A program made the translations under genes and the position numbers. Positions 51,966-59,337 of a DNA stretch of 64,000 nucleotides are shown in pieces. The DNA lies in assembly GCF_020880695.1 (NCBI RefSeq), contig NZ_JAJIWO010000009.1:1-64000 (forward strand), given 5' to 3'. Under the pieces are notes generated by a model that had not been told where the DNA came from, searched no databases, and worked only from the letters and a program-made list of their open reading frames with translations. This DNA comes from Mucilaginibacter sp. UR6-11. Its GTDB lineage: Bacteria; Bacteroidota; Bacteroidia; Sphingobacteriales; Sphingobacteriaceae. Position 1 is the first letter of the stretch, and each line of letters begins with the position of its first letter.

Positions 51966-52298
51966 TTATAAGGTAATCTCAGACAGCGTTTCCTCAACTG
52001 AGATTTCACCGTGTGACTGGTCAAGAATGCATTCGCCGTCTTTAATTAATAATAACTGCGGCGACTCATGATGTACCTGAAATAATTGTACAATCTGGTT
52101 GGATATATCGCGGTGCTGAATCAGATCCAAAAAGTACAATGGCATATTTTCGGGTAAATTATCCCAATCAAGTTCAAAGCGTCTTTTGGCCATCATGCTG
52201 ATGGAGCAGCGGGTGCTATGTTTAAAAATTAAGCTATAACCCTGTTGTTGCTTGATGTTATTAAGCTGGTCTGCCGATTGTAATTGTATCCACGTCAT
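51966..52298 (-). CDS. ytxJ: Bacillithiol system thiol protein YtxJ
   Basis: A 110-residue thioredoxin-fold protein. The single active-site Cys31 lies in FKHSTRCSISMMA, the monothiol YtxJ signature, and the C-terminal part has the cis-Pro region ESPQLLLIKDGE. YtxJ proteins are thought to remove bacillithiol from protein mixed disulphides. I start at the ATG at 52298; a TTG start three codons upstream is possible. Its presence implies that the organism makes bacillithiol; no bsh genes are in this window to confirm. Confidence 0.88.
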   Translation of the reverse strand: MTWIQLQSADQLNNIKQQQGYSLIFKHSTRCSISMMAKRRFELDWDNLPENMPLYFLDLIQHRDISNQIVQLFQVHHESPQLLLIKDGECILDQSHGEISVEETLSEITL

Positions 52299-52398
52299 AG
52301 TATGCAAAGATAAGAATGCTCATTCCGTTATAAGTAATTACAACGTCAAACAAATAATTGTTTTAGCGAATCAATCGTGAAGAAGGGGGAGAGAGATG

Positions 52399-52512
52399 TT
52401 ATCTGCGGCCTCTTGGGTAAGAATTGTAGGCAGGGCAGATTTTACTAGCGCATGAAGTGATTATGCTTCCTAAAGTTAGTGCCAGAAAGGCTATATAAAT
52501 TACTTTTCTCAT
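52399..52512 (-). CDS. Small lipoprotein (37 residues)
   Basis: A short open frame reading MRKVIYIAFLALTL then GSIITSC, which is a basic start, a hydrophobic core and the lipobox ITSC, with the acylated Cys at residue 21. The mature peptide is only 17 residues, ASKICPAYNSYPRGRR after the Cys, with a second Cys and a basic end. It lies between ytxJ and ribH on the same strand, ending 101 bases before ytxJ. The complete signal-plus-lipobox layout makes chance unlikely. Function unknown; similar tiny CPAY-type lipoproteins are common in Bacteroidota, from memory. Confidence 0.65.
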   Translation of the reverse strand: MRKVIYIAFLALTLGSIITSCASKICPAYNSYPRGRR

Positions 52513-52548
52513 GTTTCTAATATCTGTATTAAATTTGTTATACGGAAA

Positions 52549-53043
52549 TTAAACTGTTAAAGTTTTAGCAAGGTCGGCCATTTTAATTGCTGTTATTGCC
52601 GCTTCATCACCTTTGTTGCCATGTTTACCTCCTGACCGGTCAATCGCCTGCTGCTGATTATCGGTAGTTAATACACCAAATATAACAGGTTTTGAATATT
52701 TTATGGCAACATTACTTAAACCATTGGCAACTGCATTGCAAATAAAATCAAAATGCCTAGTTTCTCCTTGTATAACGCAACCCAGGCAAATTATTGCGTC
52801 CAGCCCGCCGTTTTTTAATAAAAGATCGGCACCTGATGTTAATTCAAAACTACCCGGTACGGCATAGGTTTGAATGTTTTCGGCAAGCGCGCCATTGTCC
52901 AAAAGACTTTTATATGCTCCCTGGTATAACGCGTCGGTAACCTCGGGGTTCCACTCGGCTACTACAATTCCAAAACTATACGGCGTGGCGGATGGTACTG
53001 CCGTTCCGGAAAAATCTGATAAGTTTTTTAGCTGTGTGGCCAT
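52549..53043 (-). CDS. ribH: 6,7-dimethyl-8-ribityllumazine synthase
   Basis: Condenses the two riboflavin precursors to lumazine. The 164-residue protein shows FGIVVAEWNPEVTDALYQGA, TYAVPGSFELTSGA, GCVIQGETRHFDFICNAV with the catalytic His, FGVLTTDNQQQAIDRSGGKHGNKGDEAA near the C-terminus. It lies just downstream of the palindrome at 53052-53138 and far from other rib genes, as is common in this group. Assignment is firm. Confidence 0.96.
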   Translation of the reverse strand: MATQLKNLSDFSGTAVPSATPYSFGIVVAEWNPEVTDALYQGAYKSLLDNGALAENIQTYAVPGSFELTSGADLLLKNGGLDAIICLGCVIQGETRHFDFICNAVANGLSNVAIKYSKPVIFGVLTTDNQQQAIDRSGGKHGNKGDEAAITAIKMADLAKTLTV

Positions 53044-53051
53044 TAGTGGGT

Positions 53052-53138
53052 TAATTAGAGATTAAAAGAGCAGAGGTTAGTTATCATTAACAGGCTATTC
53101 AACCCGATCTCTGATCACTAACCTCTGCTCACTAATTA
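53052..53138. repeat. Imperfect palindrome, GAGCAGAGGTTAGT family
   Basis: GAGCAGAGGTTAGT (53068-53081) pairs with ACTAACCTCTGCTC (53117-53130); outside it TAATTAG (53052-53058) pairs with CTAATTA (53132-53138). It lies between the TPR gene and ribH, both on the minus strand, and probably folds in the joint transcript. Confidence 0.7.
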
Positions 53139-53813
53139 TAATTTCGCTTCAACACGGGCAATATACGCATCTATGCTTTGCGCCTCTGCACTGGTTGGGT
53201 AATCCGTTTTAATTGATTTGTAAGCGTCAACGGCTGATTTGTTGTCGTTTTGCGCCTCGTAAACCAAGCCTAATTTCTTTAAATAAACCGGTGATAAAAA
53301 GCTGTTGCTTGCTTTGTCTGATGCCTTTTTAAAGTACGATGCAGCATTGCTATAGTCTTTTAATTCAACGTAAGCGTCGCCGGTATTTCCATAAGCTTCA
53401 GCGGCAACCATCACGTCGTCACCACGGTAGTTATTCAGGTTTTCAATAGCTTTGCGGTACTCACCTTTGTTTAGGTAAGCAACGCCCAGGTAAAAGCAGG
53501 CAAGGTTTGCTGCTTTGGTATTGCTGTATTCGGTTATGATTTTTTCAAAGCCCGGATACCCCGCGTCGCCTTTTATGGCTTTATCCCAGTCTTTTTTGGC
53601 CCAAAAATCCTGCGCTACGTGCATTTGGTCAGCAGCTTTAGTTTCTCTTGGTGCCAGATATAATTTTTGGTAAAGAACATAAACCAATATCATGGCAACA
53701 ATTGCTGAAGCTATAAACAGTAAGCTTTTTTGATTCTCGCGTGTAAATTTACTAACCTGTGCAAAGTTGTCATCTTTTGATTGCACAATTGTAGTCTCCT
53801 GGGTTTTTGACAT
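53136..53813 (-). CDS. Membrane-anchored TPR protein, YfgM-like
   Basis: A 225-residue protein with an N-terminal cytoplasmic section, one transmembrane helix (about 30-50, SLLFIASAIVAMILVYVLY), and a periplasmic part with tetratricopeptide repeats (about 85-220; NLACFYLGVAYLNKGEYRKAIENL, AEAYGNTGDAYVELKDYSNAASYF). This order resembles YfgM, which works with the periplasmic chaperone network and the Sec translocon. No partner gene is adjacent. Confidence 0.85.
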   Translation of the reverse strand: MSKTQETTIVQSKDDNFAQVSKFTRENQKSLLFIASAIVAMILVYVLYQKLYLAPRETKAADQMHVAQDFWAKKDWDKAIKGDAGYPGFEKIITEYSNTKAANLACFYLGVAYLNKGEYRKAIENLNNYRGDDVMVAAEAYGNTGDAYVELKDYSNAASYFKKASDKASNSFLSPVYLKKLGLVYEAQNDNKSAVDAYKSIKTDYPTSAEAQSIDAYIARVEAKL

Positions 53814-53937
53814 TTCTATTCTAAATTAAAGTTTGCAAAACTACATTTTTTAAAAAGTTTTAGCAACAGGTTTTTATTTTAATAGTTAAGTTAATTTTTT
53901 AATCGGTCATAAGCTGAGAAAGCAAGGTGGTAATTGT

Positions 53938-53945
53938 TAAATTTG
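53938..53945 (+). promoter_or_regulatory. -7 promoter element of recF
   Basis: TAAATTTG fits TAnnTTTG and ends ten bases before the recF start, implying a very short leader. Confidence 0.45.
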
Positions 53946-53955
53946 ATGCGTCCTT

Positions 53956-55056
53956 ATGTATCTAAAACAGCTGTCAGTAATTAATTTTAAGAACTATGAA
54001 GAAGCCGAACTTTCATTTAGTGAGGGCGTAAATGCTTTTTTGGGTAACAACGGCGCGGGCAAAACTAATTTGCTGGATGCTATCCACTACCTGTCCTTAT
54101 GTAAAAGTTACTTTAATCCTATTGACAGCCAGCAGATAAAACAAGGAGCGGATTTTTTTATTATCACCGGTACATTCAACAAAAACGGAAATAACGAAGC
54201 CGTTGCCTGTTCTGTAAAACGCAATCAGAAAAAGCAATTTAAGCGCAATAAAAAAGACTATCAGCGCCTGGCAGATCATATTGGTTTGTTGCCACTGGTG
54301 ATGGTGTCGCCGTATGATATCAGCATTATTATAGAGGGCAGCGAAGAGCGCCGCAAGTTTATTGATAATGTAATATCACAAACTGATAATGCTTACCTTG
54401 ATGAATTGATAGCCTATAACCGGGTGTTGATAAACCGCAATGCTCTTTTAAAGCAAATTGCCGATACCGGGAGATATGACCCCAGCCTGCTGGAAGTTAT
54501 GGACGAACAGCTCATTGCATCGGGCACTAAAATATTTAACAAGCGGAGGCTGTTTATGGAGTCGTTTACGGCTATATTTAACAGGCATTACCGCTTTTTA
54601 AGCGATGACGCGGAACAGGTGGAATTGGTTTATGAATCGCAGTTGCTGCATGACAATTTTGCAAGCCTGCTTAAGAAAACCCTCGAGAAAGATCGTGCGC
54701 TTGAGCGTACTACCGCCGGTATTCATAAAGACGAACTGCAGTTTGCCATACATGGCATGTCCATGAAAAAGTTTGGATCACAGGGGCAGCAAAAATCTTT
54801 TTTAATAGCCTTGAAACTGGCGCAATATAGTTTTTTAGATCAGCAGAAAGGGTTTAAGCCTTTATTGTTGCTTGATGATATTTTTGATAAACTGGATGAC
54901 CGCCGGGTAACCAAGCTGATGCAGATGGTATCAAATAACGACTTTGGACAGGTTTTTATTACCGACACCAGCGATGCCCGCGTTGGCAATATATTTAGTA
55001 ATATGGATGTCCCCATTCGCGTATTTAAAGTAAAGGAGGGCGAAATAGATGCGTAA
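53956..55056 (+). CDS. recF: DNA replication/repair protein RecF
   Basis: SMC-like ATPase that loads RecA at gaps with RecO and RecR. The 366-residue protein has Walker A GNNGAGKT (30-37), the ABC signature GSQGQQKSFL and Walker B PLLLLDDIFDKLD, with a helical arm between. The last eight bases overlap the dciA-like gene, which suggests translational coupling. In many bacteria recF stands next to dnaN and gyrB; here it is paired with the DciA-like helicase loader. Confidence 0.95.
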   Translation: MYLKQLSVINFKNYEEAELSFSEGVNAFLGNNGAGKTNLLDAIHYLSLCKSYFNPIDSQQIKQGADFFIITGTFNKNGNNEAVACSVKRNQKKQFKRNKKDYQRLADHIGLLPLVMVSPYDISIIIEGSEERRKFIDNVISQTDNAYLDELIAYNRVLINRNALLKQIADTGRYDPSLLEVMDEQLIASGTKIFNKRRLFMESFTAIFNRHYRFLSDDAEQVELVYESQLLHDNFASLLKKTLEKDRALERTTAGIHKDELQFAIHGMSMKKFGSQGQQKSFLIALKLAQYSFLDQQKGFKPLLLLDDIFDKLDDRRVTKLMQMVSNNDFGQVFITDTSDARVGNIFSNMDVPIRVFKVKEGEIDA

Positions 55057-55339
55057 AACTAACGACAAATCGCTTAAAGAAGCTATTGAGCAGATGATGC
55101 AGGTTTATAAAATTAAACGCAAGTTTGATGAAACCGGTATTATAGCACAATGGCCTGAGCTGGTAGGAAAATCAGTAGCCAACCGCACCAAAGAATTGTT
55201 TATACATGATAAGAAACTTTTCCTGCGGATAGAATCATCGGTAATTAAAAACGAGCTGATGTTAATGCGTTCGCAGATTATTGAAAAGATTAATACCGAA
55301 GCTAAAAGTGTATTAATTGAAGAGATTATCTTTCTCTAA
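55049..55339 (+). CDS. DciA/DUF721-family protein
   Basis: A 96-residue protein of the DUF721 group, whose studied members (DciA) help load the replicative helicase DnaB. IIAQWPELVGKSVANRTKELFI and KLFLRIESSVIKNELMLM are the family blocks. It overlaps the end of recF by eight bases, linking replication and repair functions. The 3' end overlaps a small convergent membrane-protein gene by 14 bases. Short members lacking the N-terminal extension are typical in Bacteroidota. Confidence 0.88.
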   Translation: MRKTNDKSLKEAIEQMMQVYKIKRKFDETGIIAQWPELVGKSVANRTKELFIHDKKLFLRIESSVIKNELMLMRSQIIEKINTEAKSVLIEEIIFL

Positions 55340-55523
55340 CCCAACGCATGGTTGGCTTGCGGTAAAGGTCATCGCGGATGATAGAATATCCGATTAAGGT
55401 TATCCCCGGAGTTAAAAATGCCAGTTGTACTTCCGGCGGGTGATGGACAAAAAACAATGCATGAACCAGCGCCACTATGCCTATAATAAGTAAGTAAAGG
55501 AAAATTCTGAGTATCGGTTTCAT
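55326..55523 (-). CDS. Small two-helix membrane protein
   Basis: A 65-residue product starting at ATG 55523: MKPILRIFLYLLIIGIVALV begins the first transmembrane helix, followed by a second hydrophobic helix (LAFLTPGITLIGYSII) and a basic tail (RKPTMRWVRER). The frame extends upstream without a stop, but that region has no hydrophobic or family-like sequence. It overlaps the dciA-like gene by 14 bases at the 3' end. Function unknown; the two-helix hairpin makes it a probable real gene. Confidence 0.5.
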   Translation of the reverse strand: MKPILRIFLYLLIIGIVALVHALFFVHHPPEVQLAFLTPGITLIGYSIIRDDLYRKPTMRWVRER

Positions 55524-55626
55524 TGTTATTATTGAATATAACCAGAGGAGGCAAATACCACGCCATATCTCAGTGCTATCGTTAGGTAAATCTATTAAAT
55601 TATAAACAGATAGCAAGCATAAATTA

Positions 55627-55675
55627 AAAAGAGTTTCTGAATGCCTGCAAAAATAAGACATTCAGAAACTCTTTT
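55627..55675 (-). terminator. Terminator of ndk
   Basis: AAAAGAGTTTCTGAATG (55627-55643) pairs perfectly with CATTCAGAAACTCTTTT (55659-55675) over a 15-base loop. On the minus strand it follows the ndk stop and ends in TTTTTAATTT. Confidence 0.85.
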
Positions 55676-55688
55676 CTGTTAGGGTGTG

Positions 55689-56108
55689 TTAAACTCTTTC
55701 AAAAGCAGAGAAAAAGAAGTTTCCTTCGATCTCAGCATTTTCGTCAGAATCTGATCCGTGTACCGCGTTTGCATCAATTGATTTTGCAAAAAGGTTGCGG
55801 ATAGTGCCCGGCTCGGCTTTAGCAGGATCAGTTGCGCCAATCAGTTTACGATAATCTTCAATAGCATTGTCTTTCTCTAATATAGCCGCGACAACAGGGC
55901 CTGAAGACATGAACGCAACAAGGTCTTTGTAAAAACCGCGTTCTTTGTGCACACTGTAAAATTCGCCTGCTTTTTCTTCGCTTAAAGCAATTAATTTCAA
56001 GGCCACTATTTTAAAGCCGCTTTTGGTAATCTTATCTAAAATTGCACCGATGTGGCCATTGGCGACAGCATCGGGTTTAATCATTGTAAAAGTTTTGTTA
56101 CTTGCCAT
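55689..56108 (-). CDS. ndk: Nucleoside-diphosphate kinase
   Basis: Balances nucleoside triphosphate pools by phosphohistidine transfer. The 139-residue length and the catalytic His117 in NAVHGSDSDENA are diagnostic; MIKPDAVANGHIG (9-21) carries the substrate-binding Lys. It is single-gene, with its own -7 element (56178-56185) and terminator. Confidence 0.97.
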   Translation of the reverse strand: MASNKTFTMIKPDAVANGHIGAILDKITKSGFKIVALKLIALSEEKAGEFYSVHKERGFYKDLVAFMSSGPVVAAILEKDNAIEDYRKLIGATDPAKAEPGTIRNLFAKSIDANAVHGSDSDENAEIEGNFFFSAFERV

Positions 56109-56177
56109 TTGTGTTTTTTATTTGGGGTGGATGCCGGTGGTGCGTATATAAATTTCCACCTTTTGTATATAATTGTG

Positions 56178-56185
56178 CAAAAGTA
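56178..56185 (-). promoter_or_regulatory. -7 promoter element of ndk
   Basis: On the minus strand it reads TACTTTTG, matching TAnnTTTG, 70 bases before the ATG. Confidence 0.4.
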
Positions 56186-56250
56186 GGGTTTTGTAACCGA
56201 ACGCTAAAGCTTTTTTCATTTAATTATGAATGCTTTAATATTTATTTGCC

Positions 56251-56258
56251 TAGCTTTG
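56251..56258 (+). promoter_or_regulatory. -7 promoter element of the nrnA-like gene
   Basis: TAGCTTTG matches TAnnTTTG, 21 bases before the ATG at 56280. Confidence 0.45.
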
Positions 56259-56279
56259 CCACTCTTTTTTAAAAATTGA

Positions 56280-57290
56280 ATGTTAGATATTACCTTGCTT
56301 AATAACCTATTAGCTCAGCCAAAAAAAATAGTTATTACCACGCATCATAAACCCGATGGGGATGCTATGGGTTCGTCATTGGGCTTATATAACTATTTAA
56401 TACAGCAGGGCCATCATACCAAAGTTATAACCCCGACAGATTATCCTGATTTTTTAAGCTGGATGCCGGGCGATCAGGAAGTAGTTATCTTTACCGAACA
56501 AACTTCGGTGGCATCAATTTTAATTGCCGAAGCCGATCTGATTTTTTGCCTTGACTTTAATAACCTGAGCCGCATTAATGAAATGGGCGAACTGGTTAGA
56601 GCGGCCAATGCCTATAAAATAATGATCGATCATCACCTCGAGCCCGAGGACTTTGATGATTTCAGGCACTGGGATATCAATGCCTGTGCTGCCGCGCAAT
56701 TGGTATATACCTTTATTGTTGATGTCCTTAATAACAAGAAATTAATTAATAAGGATGTAGCTACCTGTTTGTATACCGGGATCATGACAGACTCTGCATC
56801 TTTCAGGTTGCCTAATACAACATCCAACGTGCACCGTGTAATTGCTGACCTGATAGACGCCGGTGCGCCAAACTCACGCATACATGAACTGGTATATAGT
56901 AGCGCGTCCGAAAATCGCCTGCGTTTTTTGGGCCATTGCTTAACCAATTGCCTGGAAATATTACCCGAGTTTAATACGGCAATTATTACCGTTACTAAAC
57001 ACGATTTGCAAAAATACGACGTTAATACCGGCGATACAGAGGGCATTGTAAACTATGCGCTGTCAATTGCCAGTATACGTTTGGCTGCTTTTATAGTTGA
57101 AAGATCTGATAAAGTAAAACTTTCCTTACGATCAAAAGGGGATTTTCCTGCAAATGAGATTTGTAAATTGTACTTTAGCGGCGGCGGTCACAGAAATGCG
57201 GCCGGCGGACAATCATCTGCAGGCTTGCAAGAGGTTGTAAATCAATTCAAACTAATTTTAACCGAATATAAAAAACTATTAATTCAATAA
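56280..57290 (+). CDS. nrnA: DHH-family phosphoesterase, NrnA-like
   Basis: A 336-residue DHH-DHHA1 protein that probably degrades short RNAs and dephosphorylates pAp. THHKPDGDAMGS (21-32) gives the first metal site, DFNN a further Asp, DHHLEPEDF the DHH motif, and the C-terminal DHHA1 domain ends with FSGGGHRNAAGG. It is separated from the FKBP gene by six bases, so they are co-transcribed. Confidence 0.93.
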   Translation: MLDITLLNNLLAQPKKIVITTHHKPDGDAMGSSLGLYNYLIQQGHHTKVITPTDYPDFLSWMPGDQEVVIFTEQTSVASILIAEADLIFCLDFNNLSRINEMGELVRAANAYKIMIDHHLEPEDFDDFRHWDINACAAAQLVYTFIVDVLNNKKLINKDVATCLYTGIMTDSASFRLPNTTSNVHRVIADLIDAGAPNSRIHELVYSSASENRLRFLGHCLTNCLEILPEFNTAIITVTKHDLQKYDVNTGDTEGIVNYALSIASIRLAAFIVERSDKVKLSLRSKGDFPANEICKLYFSGGGHRNAAGGQSSAGLQEVVNQFKLILTEYKKLLIQ

Positions 57291-57296
57291 TAAAAA

Positions 57297-58238
57297 ATGA
57301 AAAAAAATCTGATGTTTTTAGGACTTGCTGCACTTGGGCTTGCAAGTTGTAATGGTGGATACAAAAAGGGCGATAACGGGATGTTGTATAATATATATAC
57401 AGACAAATCTGGTCCGAAAATTAAAGAAGGCGATTTTGTATTGACAAATCTGGTTATAAAAAATGACGCTGACTCTGTATTGTTAAGCACTTATGACCAG
57501 GGGCGTCCAACGCCGTTGATTTTACCTAAACCTCAATTTAAAGGTGACGTATTTGATGCAATAAAATTATTGGCTGAAGGTGACAGCGCCTCTATCAAGG
57601 TTGCTGCTGACAGTGTGTTTAAAAGAGCACCTAAACCGCCAACATTTAAAGGTAAATACCTTATCTATGATTTAAAGATCGTTAAATTGATCCCTAAAGG
57701 AACCCAGACTGACCAGGTGTTTCATGACAATATCACTAAATATATGACCGGCCTTGCTACTGCCGACAAAAACGCAGAACCGGCTAAAATCAAAAATTAT
57801 ATCGCTGAAAATAAGCTGACTGTTAATAAAACAGATTCTGGTTTATACTATGTGATAACTAAACCAGGTGTGGGCCCGCTAATTGCAAAAGGCGATACCG
57901 CGGTTATTAACTATACCGGTAAATTATTAAGCGGTAAAGTATTTGACAGCAGCATTAAAGAAGTAGCGGTAAAAGCGAAACTTGGAAGTCTTGACCAACG
58001 CCCGTACACACCTATACGTGTAGCTGTTGGCGAAAGAAAAGTTATTCCGGGATGGGATCAGGGATTGTTATTATTAAACAAAGGCGCAAAAGCTACGTTG
58101 GTTATACCTTCAAGTCTTGCCTACGGCGCTGCAGGCGCAGGCCCGATTGCACCTTATACGCCTATTACGTTTGAAGTTGAAGTGGTTGATGTTGTACATC
58201 CAAAACCAGGAGCTGTTGCAGCCCCGGTAAAAAAATAA
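57297..58238 (+). CDS. FKBP-type peptidyl-prolyl isomerase, lipoprotein (first of a pair)
   Basis: A 313-residue membrane-attached folding factor. The lipobox is GLASC (Cys18). The N-terminal half (about 25-170) has no recognised domain. The FKBP domain (about 175-300) has GDTAVINYTGKLLSGKVFDSS, VIPGWDQGLLLLNKGAKATLVIPS and AYGAAGAGPIAPYTPITFEVEVV, with the active-site aromatic and Asp positions in place. It is related over its full length to the next gene, so the pair is a tandem duplication. It probably helps fold outer-membrane or exported proteins. Confidence 0.92.
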   Translation: MKKNLMFLGLAALGLASCNGGYKKGDNGMLYNIYTDKSGPKIKEGDFVLTNLVIKNDADSVLLSTYDQGRPTPLILPKPQFKGDVFDAIKLLAEGDSASIKVAADSVFKRAPKPPTFKGKYLIYDLKIVKLIPKGTQTDQVFHDNITKYMTGLATADKNAEPAKIKNYIAENKLTVNKTDSGLYYVITKPGVGPLIAKGDTAVINYTGKLLSGKVFDSSIKEVAVKAKLGSLDQRPYTPIRVAVGERKVIPGWDQGLLLLNKGAKATLVIPSSLAYGAAGAGPIAPYTPITFEVEVVDVVHPKPGAVAAPVKK

Positions 58239-58258
58239 TTTAAGCTAACTTTTATATA

Positions 58259-58287
58259 GCCTTCCTTGTATTAAGGAAGGCTTTTTT
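58259..58287 (+). terminator. Terminator between the two FKBP genes
   Basis: GCCTTCCTT (58259-58267) pairs with AAGGAAGGC (58273-58281), followed by TTTTTT. It ends just before the second FKBP start codon, so the second gene needs read-through or an internal promoter. Confidence 0.8.
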
Positions 58288-58291
58288 AATT

Positions 58292-59290
58292 ATGAAAAAA
58301 TATCTTTTATACATTTTAATTACTGCGTTCGCCATAAAAGCGAATGCGCAGAATGGTTTTCAGCGTACTGCAAAAGGTACCCAATATCAAATGCTTACCC
58401 ATAACCCCGGCGACCGCATTAAAGTTGGCGACATTGTTACATTTAATGTAGTGCAAAAAACTGAAAAAGATTCGGTTCTTTATAGCAGCTACCAAATGGG
58501 CAAACCTGTACAAATGCAGGTGCAAGCAGCGGGAGATTTAATGGATATTATGCCTTTATTAACCGTGAAAGACAGTGTACTGATAAGAGTGCCTACGGAT
58601 ACCATATTTAAAACGCAGGAAGATAAACGCCCGCCATTTTTACCCAAAGGCAGTAACTTGTTTTTTGTGTTGAAAGTGGAAAAGATACAGTCTTTAGCGG
58701 AGGCTATGGCCGAGCGGGATAAAGCCGTGGAAGCAGCCAAAGCAGAGGCGGCTAAAATGCAGGCTCAGGAAGGCGTGAACACAGATAAATACCTGGCCGA
58801 GCATAAAATGGTTTTAACAACCACTGCATCAGGATTGAAATATAAAATTACAAAAGCCGGGTTTAAACCGAAGCCGCTTAAGGGAGATAGTGTTTATGTA
58901 AACTATATTGGCCATACGTTGCAGGGTAAAGTATTTGATACAAGTATTGAGTCGGTAGCAAAAGCTGTCGGTTTACAGCAACCGGGCCGTACTTATGAGC
59001 CTATTAATTTTCTGCTTGGCGCCAAAGGCGTAATACCTGGCTGGGAAGAAGGACTGCTTTTATTAAACGAAGGCAGTAAAGCCACCTTTGTAATACCATC
59101 AAAGTTGGCTTATGGCGCTAATCAGGCCGGGCCTGATATTCCGGCATTTAGTACCCTGGTATTTGATGTCGAGCTGGTTAAAGTAGTCAGAGGCAGCCAT
59201 CCGGCGGCAGCGGTTCAGAAACCAGTAGCAAAATCAACCGTTAAACATACGGTGGCAAAAAAGACGCTGACCACCAAAAAGAAACAATAA
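58292..59290 (+). CDS. FKBP-type peptidyl-prolyl isomerase, exported (second of a pair)
   Basis: A 332-residue paralogue of the preceding gene. The signal peptide ends IKANAQ; there is no lipobox Cys, so this copy is soluble in the periplasm whereas its twin is lipid-anchored. An Ala/Glu-rich helical linker (about 130-155) leads to the FKBP domain (about 180-300: GDSVYVNYIGHTLQGKVFDTS, VIPGWEEGLLLLNEGSKATFVIPS). The C-terminus ends in a basic Lys/Thr-rich tail. The start codon lies five bases beyond a terminator T-run. Confidence 0.91.
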   Translation: MKKYLLYILITAFAIKANAQNGFQRTAKGTQYQMLTHNPGDRIKVGDIVTFNVVQKTEKDSVLYSSYQMGKPVQMQVQAAGDLMDIMPLLTVKDSVLIRVPTDTIFKTQEDKRPPFLPKGSNLFFVLKVEKIQSLAEAMAERDKAVEAAKAEAAKMQAQEGVNTDKYLAEHKMVLTTTASGLKYKITKAGFKPKPLKGDSVYVNYIGHTLQGKVFDTSIESVAKAVGLQQPGRTYEPINFLLGAKGVIPGWEEGLLLLNEGSKATFVIPSKLAYGANQAGPDIPAFSTLVFDVELVKVVRGSHPAAAVQKPVAKSTVKHTVAKKTLTTKKKQ

Positions 59291-59297
59291 AGAAAAA

Positions 59298-59326
59298 GCC
59301 TTTCGATTAAACCGAAAGGCTTTTTT
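59298..59326 (+). terminator. Terminator after the second FKBP gene
   Basis: GCCTTTCG (59298-59305) pairs with CGAAAGGC (59313-59320), followed by TTTTTT (59321-59326). The last T of the run begins the -7 element of tatD. Confidence 0.85.
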
Positions 59327-59333
59327 AATTTTG
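59326..59333 (+). promoter_or_regulatory. -7 promoter element of the tatD-like gene
   Basis: TAATTTTG fits TAnnTTTG and ends four bases before the ATG at 59338. The transcription start would fall on or next to the start codon, giving a leaderless message. The element overlaps the terminator T-run of the gene before it. Confidence 0.45.
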
Positions 59334-59337
59334 CGGC

